Below, piece after piece: positions 25,623-34,378 of a stretch of DNA of 64,000 nt. The position numbers and the translations under genes are program-made. The notes below the pieces were generated by a model. That model was not told the origin of the DNA. It saw only the letters and a list, made by a program, of their open reading frames with translations, and ran no database searches. The stretch spans positions 1 through 64,000 of the forward strand of contig NZ_VIGD01000006.1 of NCBI RefSeq assembly GCF_006569205.1. The letters are read 5' to 3'. The number at the start of each line of letters is the position of its first letter. Position 1 is the first letter of the stretch. This stretch comes from Ureibacillus terrenus. Its GTDB lineage: Bacteria; Bacillota; Bacilli; Bacillales_A; Planococcaceae.

Positions 25623-26059
25623 GCACAAAAATCATTATCTATTACAAAACAAAATAGACTCCCTTTCAGATTCCTGTCTCAAATCCGGCATGTTTCGGCT
25701 GCGGCCTTAAGCCTTTCCGGAAGCTTCCCCCCACTTTCCCGCCCCTTCAACTTGAATATTTATTCACAAACTTTGAATAAATGAATTTTTTGTTTTTCTA
25801 TCAGTTGAAAGTTAAAAAATCTATAAATTACTTTATATTAATATAAATATTCTCTATTAGAGTTATTATTTTATATTTTAATCAACATTATTCTGATATC
25901 CGCATAGAAACTGTACCATTTATTATTATCACAGAATTTCCCTTGAAAATTCTTTGTTCTACATTTGTATCACACCTGTTATAAAACAATTATCAATAAA
26001 TTTTCTGTTTTTAATATTTTTTATTCTATTTCAAGAAAATATTTTTTCGTTAAACGCTA
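25623..26059. other. Intergenic region without a recognisable gene
   Basis: The first 120 bases are C-rich on the plus strand (several CCCT/CCCC tracts) and unlike the very AT-rich remainder. At 25760-25795 a weak hairpin (TTTATTC/GAATAAA) precedes TTTTTTGTTTTT. From 25800 on the sequence is about 80 per cent A+T with no ORF, repeat family or regulator site that I recognise. Confidence 0.5.
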
Positions 26060-26089
26060 TTGAAAAATTATTGTAATAGATGTTATATT
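26060..26089 (+). promoter_or_regulatory. Promoter of the OFA transporter gene
   Basis: TTGAAA (26060-26065), 18-base spacer, TATATT (26084-26089), 62 bases before the start codon. Confidence 0.5.
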
Positions 26090-26151
26090 TTCTATGAATC
26101 ATTCGCGCGAAAGATTCAAATTAAAGAAAAAAAGGGGAATGGGACAGAAAT

Positions 26152-27420
26152 ATGGAGAAAAACAGATGGCTTATTGCACTCTCTGCTATTGCCATCCACC
26201 TGTCCATTGGTGGAGCATATGCATACAGTGTGTATAAAAATCCAATCACAGAACAAATGGGATGGAGCACAACAAATGTTACGATTGCTTTTACCATCAT
26301 GATGGGGCTTGCTGGATTTGCGGCCGCATTATTTGGAAGTCTGGTTGAAAAAATGGGGCCGAGAAAGTCCGCTATTGTGGCAGCTGTATTGTTCGGAGCC
26401 GGACAAGCTGGTGCCGGAATTGCGATTTTAGCTGATTCAGTCGTGCTTTATTGGTTAACTTACGGATTTTTGAGCGGTTTGGGAATGGGGATCGGTTATA
26501 TTGCACCCGTATCCACATTGGTGAAGTGGTTCCCTGATCGCAGAGGTTTGGCGACTGGGATGGCAGTGCTTGGCTTTGGTTCAGGCGCATTGATTACAGC
26601 ACCTGTTGCCACTTTCTTAATGGGGGCTGTAGGCATTTCAAATACGTATTTTATTTTGGGTCTTAGCTACTTTACTTTAATGTTTCTTGGCGCCCTTTAC
26701 ATCGCCCCTCCAAAAGAGAGCCAATCCCTTCAATATGGCAACACTTCAGTGAAAATAAAGGCCCTCGCTCAAATGTCTGCCAGAGAAGCTGTGAAAACAA
26801 AACATTTTTGGATGCTCTGGACGATGCATTTAATTAACGTAACTGCGGGAATTATGATGATTTCCATCGCATCACCAATGGCGCAAGAAATTGTTGGTTT
26901 ATCTGCTGCAGCCGCAGCAACGATGGTTGGTTTAATGGGATTGTTCAACGGGGGAGGCCGTCTGTTATGGGCAGCGGCATCGGACTATATCGGTCGCCAA
27001 AATATATTCATCATTTTCTTTGTCATTCAGATTATTGCCTTTACGACGCTGCCATTTACAACAAACATCCTATTATTCCAATTATTCATATTCCTTGTTG
27101 TAAGCTGTTATGGCGGCGGGTTCTCTAACTTGCCTGCATTTGCAAGTGATTTATTTGGTACAAAACAACTAGGGGTCATTCACGGTTATCTGTTGACGAC
27201 TTGGTCATTAGGCGGCATTTTTGGGCCAATGATCGTTACATTTGTGCGCAACGCTACTCACAGTTATATACCTGTATTCTACCTATTTTCGATACTAATC
27301 GGGTTCTCTCTGATGATTGCTCTGTGGCTCCGTTACGATCTTAATAAAATAAAAAAGCGGAAGGAAACATTATCCGTTTCCATGCCGCTGCAACGAAAAC
27401 TTTCTTCTCTCAAAAAATAA
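26152..27420 (+). CDS. OFA family MFS transporter
   Basis: A 422-residue major facilitator protein with about twelve membrane segments. The start MEKNRWLIALSAIAIHLSIGGAYAYSV and the loop KWFPDRRGLATGMAVLGFGSGA are hallmarks of the oxalate/formate antiporter (OFA) group. NPITEQMGWSTTNVT also fits. Members move small carboxylates by exchange or proton symport; this one's substrate is not determinable. It stands alone between a 580-base gap and a hairpin-rich gap. Confidence 0.88.
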   Translation: MEKNRWLIALSAIAIHLSIGGAYAYSVYKNPITEQMGWSTTNVTIAFTIMMGLAGFAAALFGSLVEKMGPRKSAIVAAVLFGAGQAGAGIAILADSVVLYWLTYGFLSGLGMGIGYIAPVSTLVKWFPDRRGLATGMAVLGFGSGALITAPVATFLMGAVGISNTYFILGLSYFTLMFLGALYIAPPKESQSLQYGNTSVKIKALAQMSAREAVKTKHFWMLWTMHLINVTAGIMMISIASPMAQEIVGLSAAAAATMVGLMGLFNGGGRLLWAAASDYIGRQNIFIIFFVIQIIAFTTLPFTTNILLFQLFIFLVVSCYGGGFSNLPAFASDLFGTKQLGVIHGYLLTTWSLGGIFGPMIVTFVRNATHSYIPVFYLFSILIGFSLMIALWLRYDLNKIKKRKETLSVSMPLQRKLSSLKK

Positions 27421-27423
27421 ACA

Positions 27424-27470
27424 TGGCAATACCCCGAAAAGCCGTTTAAGGCAATTCCGGGGAATTGCCC
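27424..27470. repeat. Hairpin after the OFA transporter
   Basis: GGCAAT..CCCCG pairs with CGGGG..ATTGCC, with an inner GCC/GGC. No T-run follows, so it is a poor terminator. A second hairpin, CGTTCAC/GTGAACG, lies at 27511-27538. No gene is seen between here and the terminator at 27603. Confidence 0.45.
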
Positions 27471-27602
27471 GCACACAAAAAGCAAAAAGAAACGACCATT
27501 TTCATTATACCGTTCACGGCCAACCTTTTCTGTGAACGAATTTTGAAGTTTTTCCTTATCTCCCTTGGCAGTCCGGAAACTGCATCACGAACGTATTTGT
27601 AT

Positions 27603-27650
27603 AAAGGGATATGCCGATGCACCGTCCAAGGCATATCCCTTTATTTTATT
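27603..27650 (+). terminator. Strong terminator before the glycosyltransferase gene
   Basis: AAAGGGATATGCC pairs perfectly with GGCATATCCCTTT around a 14-base loop, followed by ATTTTATTTAT. It is about 180 bases beyond the transporter stop, so it ends either a long 3' UTR or a separate short transcript. Confidence 0.8.
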
Positions 27651-27736
27651 TATCAGAAACATTATCTTGAAGTTTCGATTTTCGACCATGCTACATATAT
27701 ATAAGAGAGCAAGCATTGATCAGTAAGGGGTGTAAA

Positions 27737-28837
27737 ATGCCGTCCATCAGCCTTTGCATGATTGTCAAAAATGAGGAAGAAGTGTTGGCGAATTGTTTGG
27801 AAAGCGTAAAAGACATTTGCGATGAGATCATCATAGTCGACACCGGTTCCACCGACAATACAAAAGAAGTGGCGAGAAAATTCACAGATAAAATCTATGA
27901 TTTTACATGGATTGACGACTTCTCAGCGGCAAGAAACTATTCCTTCAGTCTTGCAACAAAAGAATATATTCTCTGGTTGGATGCGGATGATGTCATCCTC
28001 CCGGAGGAACGGAAGAAGTTCAAAAAACTTAAAAAAACTCTCAATCCAAAAGTTGATGCGGTCTCCATGATCTATGTCACCGCTACGGATGCAAACGGAA
28101 ATCCGACCTTCTATTACCGGAGAAACCGCCTCGTCAAACGGAGCAAAGGATTCAAATGGATTGGTGCCGTACATGAATATCTGGCAGTGAGCGGCAATAT
28201 ATTGGAAGCGGACATTTCCATTCATCATCTCAAGAAAAATAAAAAACCGGACCCCGATTCCATTGGAAGAAACTTGAGAATCTATGAAAATCGCATCAAA
28301 AATGGCGAAGAGTTCTCTCCAAGGGATTTATTTTATTATGCCAATGAGCTCAAAGACCACAAGCAATATAAGAAGGCGATTATTTACTATCAGGAATTTT
28401 TAGATGGCAAAAAAGGGTGGGTGGAAGATAATATTCGCGCCTGTATTTATATGGCCGACTGTTATTCGTATCTGGGCGACAAGGATAACGAACTGTTGTC
28501 CCTATTTAAAACATTCGCTTATGATGAACCGAGAGCGGAGGCCTGCTGCCGCATCGGCGATATTTTCCAGGGAAGAAAAAATTTCAAAATCGCCGCATTT
28601 TGGTACGAGTTGGCCGTGAAAATGAAGAATAAAAAAACTGGCGGCTTTAATCATGCCTCTTATACGACCTGGTACCCTCATCTCGCCCTCTGCGTATCCT
28701 ACTGGCAATTGGGAAATGTCGAAGAATCCATCAAACATCATGAAATAACGAAACAATATATTCCAAACGACCCTAAAGTCATTTATAATGAGAAATTTTT
28801 CCAAAACTATTTAAAAAACAAAAATAAAGGCAAATAA
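27737..28837 (+). CDS. Glycosyltransferase family 2 with TPR-like C-terminus
   Basis: A 366-residue protein. Residues 1-about 190 form a GT-A domain starting SISLCMIVKNEEEVLANCLESV, with VDTGSTDNT and the metal-binding LDADD motif. The C-terminal part has helical repeats with paired aromatic and acidic residues (ALCVSYWQLGNVEESIKHHE), TPR-like. The ATG at 27737 is used because AAGGGGTG precedes it. Such proteins often act in protein or cell-wall glycosylation. Donor and acceptor are unknown. Confidence 0.85.
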   Translation: MPSISLCMIVKNEEEVLANCLESVKDICDEIIIVDTGSTDNTKEVARKFTDKIYDFTWIDDFSAARNYSFSLATKEYILWLDADDVILPEERKKFKKLKKTLNPKVDAVSMIYVTATDANGNPTFYYRRNRLVKRSKGFKWIGAVHEYLAVSGNILEADISIHHLKKNKKPDPDSIGRNLRIYENRIKNGEEFSPRDLFYYANELKDHKQYKKAIIYYQEFLDGKKGWVEDNIRACIYMADCYSYLGDKDNELLSLFKTFAYDEPRAEACCRIGDIFQGRKNFKIAAFWYELAVKMKNKKTGGFNHASYTTWYPHLALCVSYWQLGNVEESIKHHEITKQYIPNDPKVIYNEKFFQNYLKNKNKGK

Positions 28838-28893
28838 CTTCACTCGACTCCTCCAAATAATCCATTTCCATAAGAGGCGGAAGTCCGGTTTTT

Positions 28894-29634
28894 TTGATTA
28901 CCAAAACTGAAAGGATGAGCAAGCTGGGGCTATCCCAATTACCTGAAAACACAAAACTCGGGGAACACGTGGTCATTGAAGAAGGAGCCAAAATAGGTGA
29001 AAACGTTACAATCGGACATCATACGGTCATCCTGAAAGACACTATTATCGGTGACAACGTGACGATCGGTGCCCATTGTGTCCTGGGAATCAAAAAAAGC
29101 GGGAGTCAACAAATAAGGGCTTCCAATGTCAAGCAGCCCTATTTGATTATCGGGGAGAATACCAAAATCGGTAACAATGTTACCATTTACGCCGGTTCAG
29201 AAATTGCCGACCATGTTTTTATAGCCGATCAGGCCAGCATCCGCGAAAATTCGGCCATCGGCAGCCGGACGGTCATTGGCAGGGGGGCAATTGTCGAGCT
29301 GAACACAAGCATCGGAAAAAGATGTACAGTTCAAACCCTGGCCTACATCACCGGTGATACGGTATTGGAAGATGATGTATTTATCGGTCCATGCGTATCT
29401 ATGTCGAATGATAAGTATATGGGGAAAAAACCGTATGAACTTAAGGGAGCCCACATCAAAAAAGGGGCGAAAATCGGCAATAACGCGACACTGCTACCGA
29501 ATATCACGATTGGCGAAAACGCCATTGTCGGCGCCGGTTCCGTCGTAACAAAAGATGTACCGCCAAATGTTACAGTCGTCGGCGTCCCCGCCAAAATCAT
29601 TTCAAAATCAAATTTCAATAACCGTGAAGAATAA
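28894..29634 (+). CDS. Hexapeptide-repeat N-acetyltransferase (WbpD/WlbB-like)
   Basis: A 246-residue left-handed beta-helix protein made almost wholly of [LIV]-G-x-x-x-x hexapeptides. The C-terminal DDVFIGPCVSMSNDKYMGKKP, then KIGNNATLLPNITIGENAIVGAGSVVTKDVP is typical of UDP-3-amino sugar N-acetyltransferases. It is about 50 residues longer at the N-terminus than WbpD. Start choice is uncertain: TTG 28894, or ATG 28915, which has GAAAGG directly before it. It is convergent with the 3-dehydrogenase and aminotransferase genes whose product it would acetylate. Confidence 0.75.
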   Translation: MITKTERMSKLGLSQLPENTKLGEHVVIEEGAKIGENVTIGHHTVILKDTIIGDNVTIGAHCVLGIKKSGSQQIRASNVKQPYLIIGENTKIGNNVTIYAGSEIADHVFIADQASIRENSAIGSRTVIGRGAIVELNTSIGKRCTVQTLAYITGDTVLEDDVFIGPCVSMSNDKYMGKKPYELKGAHIKKGAKIGNNATLLPNITIGENAIVGAGSVVTKDVPPNVTVVGVPAKIISKSNFNNREE

Positions 29635-29654
29635 AATTATATAATGAAAAAACA

Positions 29655-29700
29655 AAAAATGTATAACTCTTTTGCTATTCCAAAAGAGTTATACATTTTT
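29655..29700. terminator. Bidirectional terminator
   Basis: AAAAATGTATAACTCTTTT pairs perfectly with its complement (29682-29700) around an 8-base loop, with A and T flanks, between convergent genes. Confidence 0.9.
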
Positions 29701-30650
29701 TATGCAATCAAACATTGTTTAATTTTCAAGGCGACCTCTACGGCAGATTTTCCTTCATCCGCACCGACAATCGGCTTTTTATCCGAATAGATGCAATCGA
29801 TAAAATGAAGGAGTTCCTCCGTCAAAGGATCGGAATAAGGAAGCAGGATGTTCGCGATGACAGTTTCCGTTCCGGCAGGAAAAGCGGAACGTTGATTCGC
29901 CGATTCATTCATGATGAGCTGTTGCCGTCTTAATAAATAATCCGTTTTAATCACTTTTTCTTTTTCATAAATGGTGAGCTTCCTTACCTTTTCATGGGAA
30001 ATATTGCTGGCCATCAAATTTGCCACAATCCCGTTTTCAAAAAGCAGCATTGCTGAAACAGCATCATATTTCAAAGGATCGCGAAAACGGATTCCTTCCG
30101 CCGAAGCCCGTTTAATCGGACTCTTGATAAGGCTCAAAATGATATCAATATCATGAATCATGACATCCAATACAACATCCGCATCTTTGATCCGTTCCGT
30201 ATAAGCAAGCCTTTTTGCTTCGATATTCATGATTTTTTCATGCTGAATATATTGATGGATCTGCTTTATGGCCGGATTAAATCTTTCAATATGGCCCACT
30301 TGAAATTTGACGTCTTTGTTTTTTAGAAGCGCCCGGATTTTTTCCGCTTCCTCAACCGTCGTCGTCATCGGTTTTTCAACAAAAACATGTTTATTGCATC
30401 TGATTGCTTCTTCGGCCAAAGCATAGTGAAAGGAGGTCGGTGCTGCAATAATAACCGCGTCGACATCCTTCAGCAATTCGGAATAAGTTTTATAGGCCCT
30501 GATTTGAAAGGCTTTGCTGATTTCCTCGGCTCTTTTCAAATTCGCATCATAAATCCCCACAAAGTTCACATTTTTAATTTGTTTTAATTTGGTGCAATGA
30601 AAAAACCCCATTTTCCCTGTGCCTGCAACACCAATCCTTATGAGGCTCAT
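29700..30650 (-). CDS. Gfo/Idh/MocA oxidoreductase (UDP-sugar 3-dehydrogenase, WlbA/WbpB-like)
   Basis: A 316-residue NAD-dependent oxidoreductase. The Rossmann motif GVAGTGKMG is at 7-15, the family's EKP motif at 92-94, and the active-site HD in DVMIHDIDI near 166. In the Wlb/Wbp pathways this enzyme oxidises C3 of UDP-GlcNAcA for the following aminotransferase. Its start overlaps the aminotransferase stop by 4 bases (ATGA), so the two are translationally coupled. The specific substrate is inferred from the neighbours. Confidence 0.85.
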   Translation of the reverse strand: MSLIRIGVAGTGKMGFFHCTKLKQIKNVNFVGIYDANLKRAEEISKAFQIRAYKTYSELLKDVDAVIIAAPTSFHYALAEEAIRCNKHVFVEKPMTTTVEEAEKIRALLKNKDVKFQVGHIERFNPAIKQIHQYIQHEKIMNIEAKRLAYTERIKDADVVLDVMIHDIDIILSLIKSPIKRASAEGIRFRDPLKYDAVSAMLLFENGIVANLMASNISHEKVRKLTIYEKEKVIKTDYLLRRQQLIMNESANQRSAFPAGTETVIANILLPYSDPLTEELLHFIDCIYSDKKPIVGADEGKSAVEVALKIKQCLIA

Positions 30651-31753
30651 GGCAAAACACCCGCGAATTCTTTCATGCTTTTTATAATATATTCCTGCTC
30701 TGCCACCGTGATGGTCGGATTAATCGGAAGGGCCAAAATCCGTTTTGATGCATTTTCCGAAACCGGAAAGTCACCTTCTTTATATTGGAGATATTGAAAC
30801 GCTTTTTGAAGATGCAGCGGAACCGGATAATAGATGCCCGTGGCAATGCCTTTTTGTTTCAAAAATCCGGCAAGCCGGTCCCTGTCATCCACTTCAATGC
30901 AATATTGGTGATACGTATGTTGTCTTTCCGTAAATTGCGGCGGTTTCCTTTTCACATGATGAAGTTCTTGTGAATATTTGTTGGCCACAACAATTCTCTT
31001 AAAAATGAACATATCCAATAATTTCAGTTTTTCCAGCAAAATCGCCGCCTGGATTTCATCCAGCCTGCTGTTCATCCCGATCGATGTATGGATATATTTT
31101 TCTTTGCTGCCGTGATTGCGCAATCTGTAAATCTTTTCATAAATTTCAAGATGATTTGTGACAATCAGCCCCCCATCACCGAATGCGCCCAAATTTTTTG
31201 TAGGGAAAAAAGAGAAGCAGCCAATATCCCCTATACCTCCAACCCTCTTCCCCTTATATTCGGTGCCAATCGCCTGGCACGCATCTTCAATCACTTTCAG
31301 ACGGTGCTTTGAAGCGATTTCCATTATCGCATCCATCTCTGCTGCCATGCCGAACAGGTGGACGACAATAATCGCTTTCGTTTTGTTTGTAATTGCTTCT
31401 TCAATCTTATTCACATCAATGTTATAGGTTTCCGGTTCAATATCCACAAACACAGGCTTTGCTCCGACTTTGGCAATCACTTCCGCAGTGGCGAAAAAAG
31501 TGAAGGGCGAAGTGATGACTTCATCTCCTTCCCCTATTCCCAAAGCTTCAAGGGCCAAAAGCAAAGCGTCCGTTCCATTCGCCACCCCTGCCGCATATTT
31601 CACGCCCAAATAGTTAGCGATTTCGCTTTCAAATTGTGCCACTTTATCCCCTAAAATGTAAGAACCGCTTTGCAGCACTTCGGCAACTGCTTTTTCAATA
31701 TTTTTCCCATAAAGCTCATATTCCTTTTTTAAATCGATCAAGGGAATATTCAT
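30647..31753 (-). CDS. DegT/DnrJ/EryC1 sugar aminotransferase (WlbC/WbpE-like)
   Basis: A 368-residue PLP-dependent aminotransferase. It begins MNIPLIDLKKEYELYG, has EDACQAIG (Asp157 binds the PLP nitrogen) and the PLP lysine Lys186 in FFPTKNLGAFGDGG. It would transfer an amino group to the 3-keto UDP-sugar made by the coupled dehydrogenase. GGAGGG lies 5 bases before the ATG at 31753. The pair is transcribed opposite the acetyltransferase. Confidence 0.88.
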   Translation of the reverse strand: MNIPLIDLKKEYELYGKNIEKAVAEVLQSGSYILGDKVAQFESEIANYLGVKYAAGVANGTDALLLALEALGIGEGDEVITSPFTFFATAEVIAKVGAKPVFVDIEPETYNIDVNKIEEAITNKTKAIIVVHLFGMAAEMDAIMEIASKHRLKVIEDACQAIGTEYKGKRVGGIGDIGCFSFFPTKNLGAFGDGGLIVTNHLEIYEKIYRLRNHGSKEKYIHTSIGMNSRLDEIQAAILLEKLKLLDMFIFKRIVVANKYSQELHHVKRKPPQFTERQHTYHQYCIEVDDRDRLAGFLKQKGIATGIYYPVPLHLQKAFQYLQYKEGDFPVSENASKRILALPINPTITVAEQEYIIKSMKEFAGVLP

Positions 31754-31839
31754 TCCAACCCTCCGCATCTTAGATTAGGCAGAAATCCAAAACATGCTGG
31801 TTATCAGTTTATGCAAATCTATTAAATTAGTTTGGGCTC

Positions 31840-32811
31840 TTACTTTTTCTTGAGAAACTTTTGTACCTCCTGAACAAATTCTTTTGCCCTCACGTCATTC
31901 GTATGTTTGGAATGGATCAATTGGTAGCCGTTTTCGGTAATCCTCATCCGTTCCTTTTCATTTCTCAAATAGTACAAAGCCTTATTATAAAAATCCGATT
32001 GGTCGCAAGCCACAAAATTTTCGCCATCTTTAAATCCCAGCTCCAAAATGTCGGGTACAGGTTCTGCCAGCAGCAAAGTTTTGCATGCAGGCGCTTCGAA
32101 AAATTTCAGGACGGGATATTTTAATCTGGAACCGCAAGTAAAAAAGATTTTTGCCCGATTCAACTCTTTCGCATATTTTTCATTCAATAGGGTATTGGCA
32201 GGAGCGGTGTGTCCCGGATGAGGATGAAAAACAAATCCTTTCATTTTTCTCATCTTCTCCAATACCGCTTCCCTAAACGGGTATCTCCCCTTTTGGGTGT
32301 AAGTTTTATACCCCGTTTTTTTCGACCTGTCGTACAACTGTCCTATCAACAAAAAATCAATGTCCTTTTTCAGCTTGTAGTCTTTAAAAACTGCGGAATC
32401 AACGGAAAAAGGCAGCCATCTGAATTTATTCTTATATTTCGGATAAGTTTTCAAAAACGCGGATTTCGTTGCGGAAAAAATCAAATCGATTTTATTGCGC
32501 TCAAAATAATTGATTCTTTCCTTTGGAGAATAATGGGCATCAATGACATAACATCCTTTCGGGATATTGATTTGATGAAGCCCGGTAATTTTTGGTGCCA
32601 AAACATAACCATACCCGATGTCATAATGGAAAATAAAGTCCGGTTTGAACTTGAGTTGTTTAAGAATATCGTGGATATTTCCATCCTTGTGCCAATACCG
32701 GACTTCCGCGTATTTTTCAATCGCTTTGATCATTTGGTACTTCGGCAGATGCTTCGGATATTTTTTGGTAAATGGCCGAATCAGAATCAAGATTTTCAGC
32801 TTCTTCTGCAT
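31840..32811 (-). CDS. CgeB-like glycosyltransferase
   Basis: A 323-residue GT-B-like protein. The N-terminal half has KFKPDFIFHYDIGYGYVLAP. The C-terminal half has IDFLLIGQLYDRSKKTGY, LNRAKIFFTCGSRLKYPVLKFFEAPACKTLLLAEP and DGENFVACD, the donor-binding pattern of the CgeB/DUF3880-type glycosyltransferases. The ATG at 32811 is placed 6 bases after GGAGGAG. It is upstream of the aminotransferase gene on the same strand with an 86-base gap and may share its transcript. Role in surface glycan assembly is inferred. Confidence 0.78.
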   Translation of the reverse strand: MQKKLKILILIRPFTKKYPKHLPKYQMIKAIEKYAEVRYWHKDGNIHDILKQLKFKPDFIFHYDIGYGYVLAPKITGLHQINIPKGCYVIDAHYSPKERINYFERNKIDLIFSATKSAFLKTYPKYKNKFRWLPFSVDSAVFKDYKLKKDIDFLLIGQLYDRSKKTGYKTYTQKGRYPFREAVLEKMRKMKGFVFHPHPGHTAPANTLLNEKYAKELNRAKIFFTCGSRLKYPVLKFFEAPACKTLLLAEPVPDILELGFKDGENFVACDQSDFYNKALYYLRNEKERMRITENGYQLIHSKHTNDVRAKEFVQEVQKFLKKK

Positions 32812-33025
32812 CTTCATCTCCTCCTAACCTGCGCAACTTCAATATATGTTCGGGAGATATCATATGTTTATACGTTCTCACTACTAATTCGAAAAATCTA
32901 TAAAATGAGAAATACTCCGGCAAGGTTACACGAGAATGGACTTTCAAACATATATTTATGTGGGGGTTTTGTAAAAAGATTGAAAACCGCCCCTATTGTT
33001 CAGGTTTTGAAAAGGAGATGAATGA

Positions 33026-34303
33026 ATGGAAACTGTCACTGTCGTCGGATTAGGAAAGATCGGTTTGCCCCTTGCCGCAGTGATTGCCAACTCGGGATAT
33101 TTCAATGTCATTGGAGCCGATCGCAATGAAAAGGTTGTCGAAACAGCAAACAAAGGAATCTCCCATATTCAAAATGAACCGGGATTGGAAGAATTGTTGT
33201 ACAATGCGTGGAAAACGGGGACATTCCGGGCTACGACGGATACGGCGAAAGCGGTCAGCCAATCGGATGTGGTCGTCGTCATTGTACCGGTCTTGGTGAA
33301 GGAAGACGGAAAAATCAACTACGAATTTATCGATGCGGCGGTTGAGGACATAGGAAAAGGCATACGCAAAGGAACGCTTGTCATTTTTGAAACAACTCTG
33401 CCTGCGGGGGACACGAGAAACCGTTTCGGAAAAAGAATTGAGGAAATTTCTGGGCTGCAATTAGGGACGGATTTCCATCTTGGGTATAGTCCGGAAAGGG
33501 TCTACTCCAACCGCATCATTCAGGACCTCTCGAATTATCCGAAAATCGTCAGCGGCGATAATGAAAAAAGCCTTGAACTCGTCAAATCCTTTTATAAAAG
33601 GGCGTTAAATTGCGACATCCTGCCTGTCAGCAATCTGGAAACGGCAGAATTTACAAAAGTGGCCGAATCGGTCTACCGGGATGTCAATATTGCATTGGCA
33701 AACGAACTGGCGGTATTCGCAGATTCATTGGGGGTGAACATGAAGGAAGTCATTCATGCCGCAAACAGCCAGCCCTTCTCCCATCTCCATTATCCCGGAG
33801 TAGGGGTGGGAGGCCATTGCATTCCGGTTTATCCATACTTTTTTATCAACAAAGGATTAAAAAAAGGATTGGTCCATCTCTCAAGAGAAGTCAATGACCA
33901 TATGGCGAAATATGCTGTCGATCAGGTCGAACGCATTCTCGGCTCCCTTCAAGATCAGAACATTCTCATTTTAGGGCTGTCCTTCCGGGAAAATGTAAAA
34001 GAAACCACAAAATCATCCGCACTGCTTCTTGCGGACAAATTAAAACAAAGAGGAGCCATCGTATACGTCGATGATCCGTTGTACTCCTCCGAAGAAATTG
34101 CCGCCTTTCAGGTTCTGCCTTATTCGGAGGCGATCCGGGAAAAAATTGACGCAATCATTCTGCAAGCCTTCCACGATCAATATAAGAATTTCCCTTTTGA
34201 CCACTTTCCTAATTGCCGAATGGTACTGGACGGAAGAAATCAATTGGATAAGAAAAAGATTGAGGATCTCGGAATGAAATATAGGGGAATCGGTGTGCAA
34301 TAA
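33026..34303 (+). CDS. UDP-N-acetyl sugar 6-dehydrogenase (WbpA/WecC type)
   Basis: A 425-residue nucleotide-sugar dehydrogenase. The NAD motif VGLGKIGLP is at 7-15, the catalytic Lys211 in EFTKVAESVYRDVNIALANE, and the catalytic Cys265 in GVGVGGHCIPVYP. It oxidises C6 of a UDP-HexNAc to the uronic acid in two NAD steps. Whether it takes UDP-GlcNAc (WbpA) or UDP-ManNAc (WecC) is not certain; the neighbouring Wlb-type genes favour UDP-GlcNAc. AAGGAG is 8 bases before the ATG. Its own terminator follows. Confidence 0.88.
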   Translation: METVTVVGLGKIGLPLAAVIANSGYFNVIGADRNEKVVETANKGISHIQNEPGLEELLYNAWKTGTFRATTDTAKAVSQSDVVVVIVPVLVKEDGKINYEFIDAAVEDIGKGIRKGTLVIFETTLPAGDTRNRFGKRIEEISGLQLGTDFHLGYSPERVYSNRIIQDLSNYPKIVSGDNEKSLELVKSFYKRALNCDILPVSNLETAEFTKVAESVYRDVNIALANELAVFADSLGVNMKEVIHAANSQPFSHLHYPGVGVGGHCIPVYPYFFINKGLKKGLVHLSREVNDHMAKYAVDQVERILGSLQDQNILILGLSFRENVKETTKSSALLLADKLKQRGAIVYVDDPLYSSEEIAAFQVLPYSEAIREKIDAIILQAFHDQYKNFPFDHFPNCRMVLDGRNQLDKKKIEDLGMKYRGIGVQ

Positions 34304-34330
34304 CTTCAAACAAAGGGATCTGCAGGACAT

Positions 34331-34376
34331 ATGAAAACCCGAAAATGACCGGACCGGCATTTTCGGGTTTTCATTT
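34331..34376. terminator. Bidirectional terminator
   Basis: GAAAACCCGAAAATG pairs perfectly with CATTTTCGGGTTTTC around a 10-base loop, between convergent genes; TTTTCATTTT follows on the plus strand. Confidence 0.88.
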
Positions 34377-34378
34377 TG

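Noticed and set aside
32209-33021. 270-codon open frame on the plus strand
   Set aside because: Mostly antisense to the CgeB-like glycosyltransferase; the composition is implausible for a protein and the end falls in the leader of the dehydrogenase gene.
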